Of a stretch of 6,878 nt of DNA, positions 5,484 to 6,878 are shown piece by piece. The translations under genes were made by a program, and so were the position numbers. Each line of letters opens with the position of its first letter. The first letter of the stretch is position 1. The stretch covers positions 1 to 6,878 of the forward strand of contig JBFWSL010000202.1 of assembly GCA_050248375.1 (NCBI GenBank), given 5' to 3'. The stretch is from JAYZVT01 sp050248375. GTDB lineage: Bacteria; Pseudomonadota; Alphaproteobacteria; Rhizobiales; Methyloligellaceae. The notes under the pieces were generated by a model. It had not been told where the DNA came from. It saw only the letters and a list, made by a program, of their open reading frames with translations, and ran no database searches.

Positions 5484-6878
5484 TTAATAGGAAGCGGTGA
5501 CAGGTTCGTCAAACACGGTCTTGCGGCGGTTTTCCGGCAAAACGCCGAGCAGCGGCGCGGAACGTTCGATGATCCGCCGCACGGTCGGCGCGGCGTTCAG
5601 GCCCGCCGTCGCCTCGCCCCCCGTCTCCTCGACCGCCTGCGGCTCGTCCAGCATGACGAACACCACGTATTCCGGCGCGTCCACCGGGAAGGTGGCGAGG
5701 AAGGAATTGAGCCGGGCGCTTTTCGAATAGCGTCCGTTGACGACCTTTTCCGCCGTACCGGTCTTGCCGCCCACCCGGTAGCCTTCCGCCTCCGCCCTGC
5801 GGCCCGAACCGTTGGTCACGTTCAGCCGCATCAGGTAGCGGACCTGGTCGCTGGTGCGCTGGCTGACGACCCGCTCCGCGCGCAGCCGGGCTTCCCCGCG
5901 CGAACGCTTCAGGAAGGTCGGCTCCACCATGAAGCCGCCGTTGACCAGGGCGGCCGCGGCGGCCGTGAACTGCAGCGGAGTCACCGAGACGCCATGTCCG
6001 AAGGCCGTGGTCATGGAGTTCAGGCTGCGCCAGTTCTGCGGCACGATGGGCGAAGCGGTCTCGCCGATCTCGGTTCGGATCGGCTTGAGCAGACCCATGC
6101 GCGCCAGAAACGCCTTGTGGCGCTCCGCGCCCATGTCCATGGCCATCTTCGCCGAGCCGATGTTGGAGGAATAGATGAACACTTCCGGCACCGTCAGCAC
6201 ACGCTTCTTGGCGTGAAAGTCGTTGATGGTGAAGGACGACACCTGGATCGGCTGCGTCGCGTCATAGGTCTTGTCCAGCGTCGCGGCGCCGCTGTCGAGG
6301 GCACCGGCCACGGTAAGCACCTTGAACACGGAGCCGAGTTCGTAGACGCCGGACGTCATCCGGTTCATCCGGTTCTTGTCGATGGCCTGCTCGCGCCGGT
6401 TCGGGTCGTAGTCCGGCAGCGAGGCGATACCCAGCACCTCGCCCGAATGCACGTCCATGACCACGCCGGCCGCGGCCTTCGCCCTGTAGCGGCGCATGGC
6501 GTCTTCCAGCTCGCTGCGCAGCGCGTATTGCACGCCAATGTCCAGCGAGAGCACCACCTGCCCCGCCAGGTCGCCCTTGCCGTCGCCCACCTTCAGCGAC
6601 AGCGGCGACCTGTCGATCCAGGTCTCGATGCCGGCCAGTCCGCGGTTGTCCACGTCCACGAAGCCGAGCACCTGGGAAGCCGTGTGACCGGCCGGGTAGA
6701 CCCGGTGCGGCTCCTGCATGATGTCGAAGCCGGGCAGGCCGAGTTCATGCACCATCTCCTGCTGGCGCGGCGTCAGCTCGCGCGCCACCCACCCGAACTT
6801 GCCCTCGCCGCGCAAGCGCCGGCGCAGGCTCTGGCCGTCTATGTTGGGAAGCACTCCGGCAAGCTGCTCCACCGCGTC
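5484..6878 (-). CDS. ftsI: Septal peptidoglycan transpeptidase FtsI (PBP3), N-terminus missing
   Basis: Class B penicillin-binding protein that cross-links septal peptidoglycan in the periplasm, anchored in the inner membrane by an N-terminal helix. The frame stays open to the window edge (464 residues visible, beginning Asp-Ala-Val). The GTG at 6870-6872 is internal and not the start. Roughly the first 100 or so residues, with the cytoplasmic tail and membrane anchor, are outside. Counting from the window edge, the pedestal region holds RVYPAGHTASQVLGFVD (about 60-76). The transpeptidase domain has the catalytic tetrad SVFK (183-186, nucleophile Ser183), SSN (237-239) and KTGT (372-375), all in normal order and spacing. 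Context separates it from elongation PBP2: it lies immediately before murE in a dcw cluster. It ends in TAA. The neighbours expected further upstream are ftsL, rsmH and mraZ. Confidence 0.96.
   Translation of the reverse strand, partial: DAVEQLAGVLPNIDGQSLRRRLRGEGKFGWVARELTPRQQEMVHELGLPGFDIMQEPHRVYPAGHTASQVLGFVDVDNRGLAGIETWIDRSPLSLKVGDGKGDLAGQVVLSLDIGVQYALRSELEDAMRRYRAKAAAGVVMDVHSGEVLGIASLPDYDPNRREQAIDKNRMNRMTSGVYELGSVFKVLTVAGALDSGAATLDKTYDATQPIQVSSFTINDFHAKKRVLTVPEVFIYSSNIGSAKMAMDMGAERHKAFLARMGLLKPIRTEIGETASPIVPQNWRSLNSMTTAFGHGVSVTPLQFTAAAAALVNGGFMVEPTFLKRSRGEARLRAERVVSQRTSDQVRYLMRLNVTNGSGRRAEAEGYRVGGKTGTAEKVVNGRYSKSARLNSFLATFPVDAPEYVVFVMLDEPQAVEETGGEATAGLNAAPTVRRIIERSAPLLGVLPENRRKTVFDEPVTASY

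Noticed and set aside
6870..6872. GTG as the true start of ftsI
   Set aside because: The frame continues open to the window edge, and a start here would remove the membrane anchor and the beginning of the pedestal domain, so the gene must begin outside the window.
1..6878. Mobile elements, CRISPR arrays, tRNA or rRNA genes, or an unknown system inserted in the cluster
   Set aside because: The coding genes fill the window with gaps of at most 53 bases. No repeat array, transposase, RNA gene fold or foreign composition was seen.

Overview
This window is a stretch of the dcw (division and cell wall) cluster, read entirely on the minus strand. In transcription order (right to left) it holds ftsI (5' end cut off by the window), murE, murF, mraY and murD. 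The first codons of a further gene, probably ftsW, may overlap the murD stop. All five main genes show the active-site motifs of their families, and I see no frameshift, insertion or mobile DNA.

The organism is probably an alphaproteobacterium, perhaps of the Hyphomicrobiales/Rhizobiales type. The evidence is the high G+C content (roughly two thirds by eye), the gene order, and protein openings such as MurD 'MIPVTVFAGRTVALFGLG' and MraY 'FNVFRYITFRSG'. MurE carries the DNPR motif of enzymes that add meso-diaminopimelate, which fits a Gram-negative peptidoglycan. Genus-level assignment is not possible from this alone.

Layout: 5484-6878 ftsI fragment; 5437-5483 a 47-base gap with a small hairpin; 3979-5436 murE; murF at 2576-3982 starts inside the murE stop (ATGA overlap); 2555-2575 a 21-base gap carrying the only strong Shine-Dalgarno sequence in the window; 1469-2554 mraY; 1416-1468 a 53-base gap with a perfect 6-bp stem-loop; 6-1415 murD; 1-9 possible start of the next gene. 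No gap exceeds 53 bases, and none contains a convincing terminator, so the genes are probably cotranscribed.

The genes work together as follows. MurD, MurE and MurF add D-Glu, meso-DAP and D-Ala-D-Ala in turn to UDP-MurNAc-L-Ala in the cytoplasm. MraY then transfers the finished phospho-MurNAc-pentapeptide to undecaprenyl phosphate in the inner membrane to give lipid I. FtsI cross-links the resulting peptidoglycan at the septum. I found no novel system here. The observations worth a second look are small: intergenic RNA structures and start/stop architecture.
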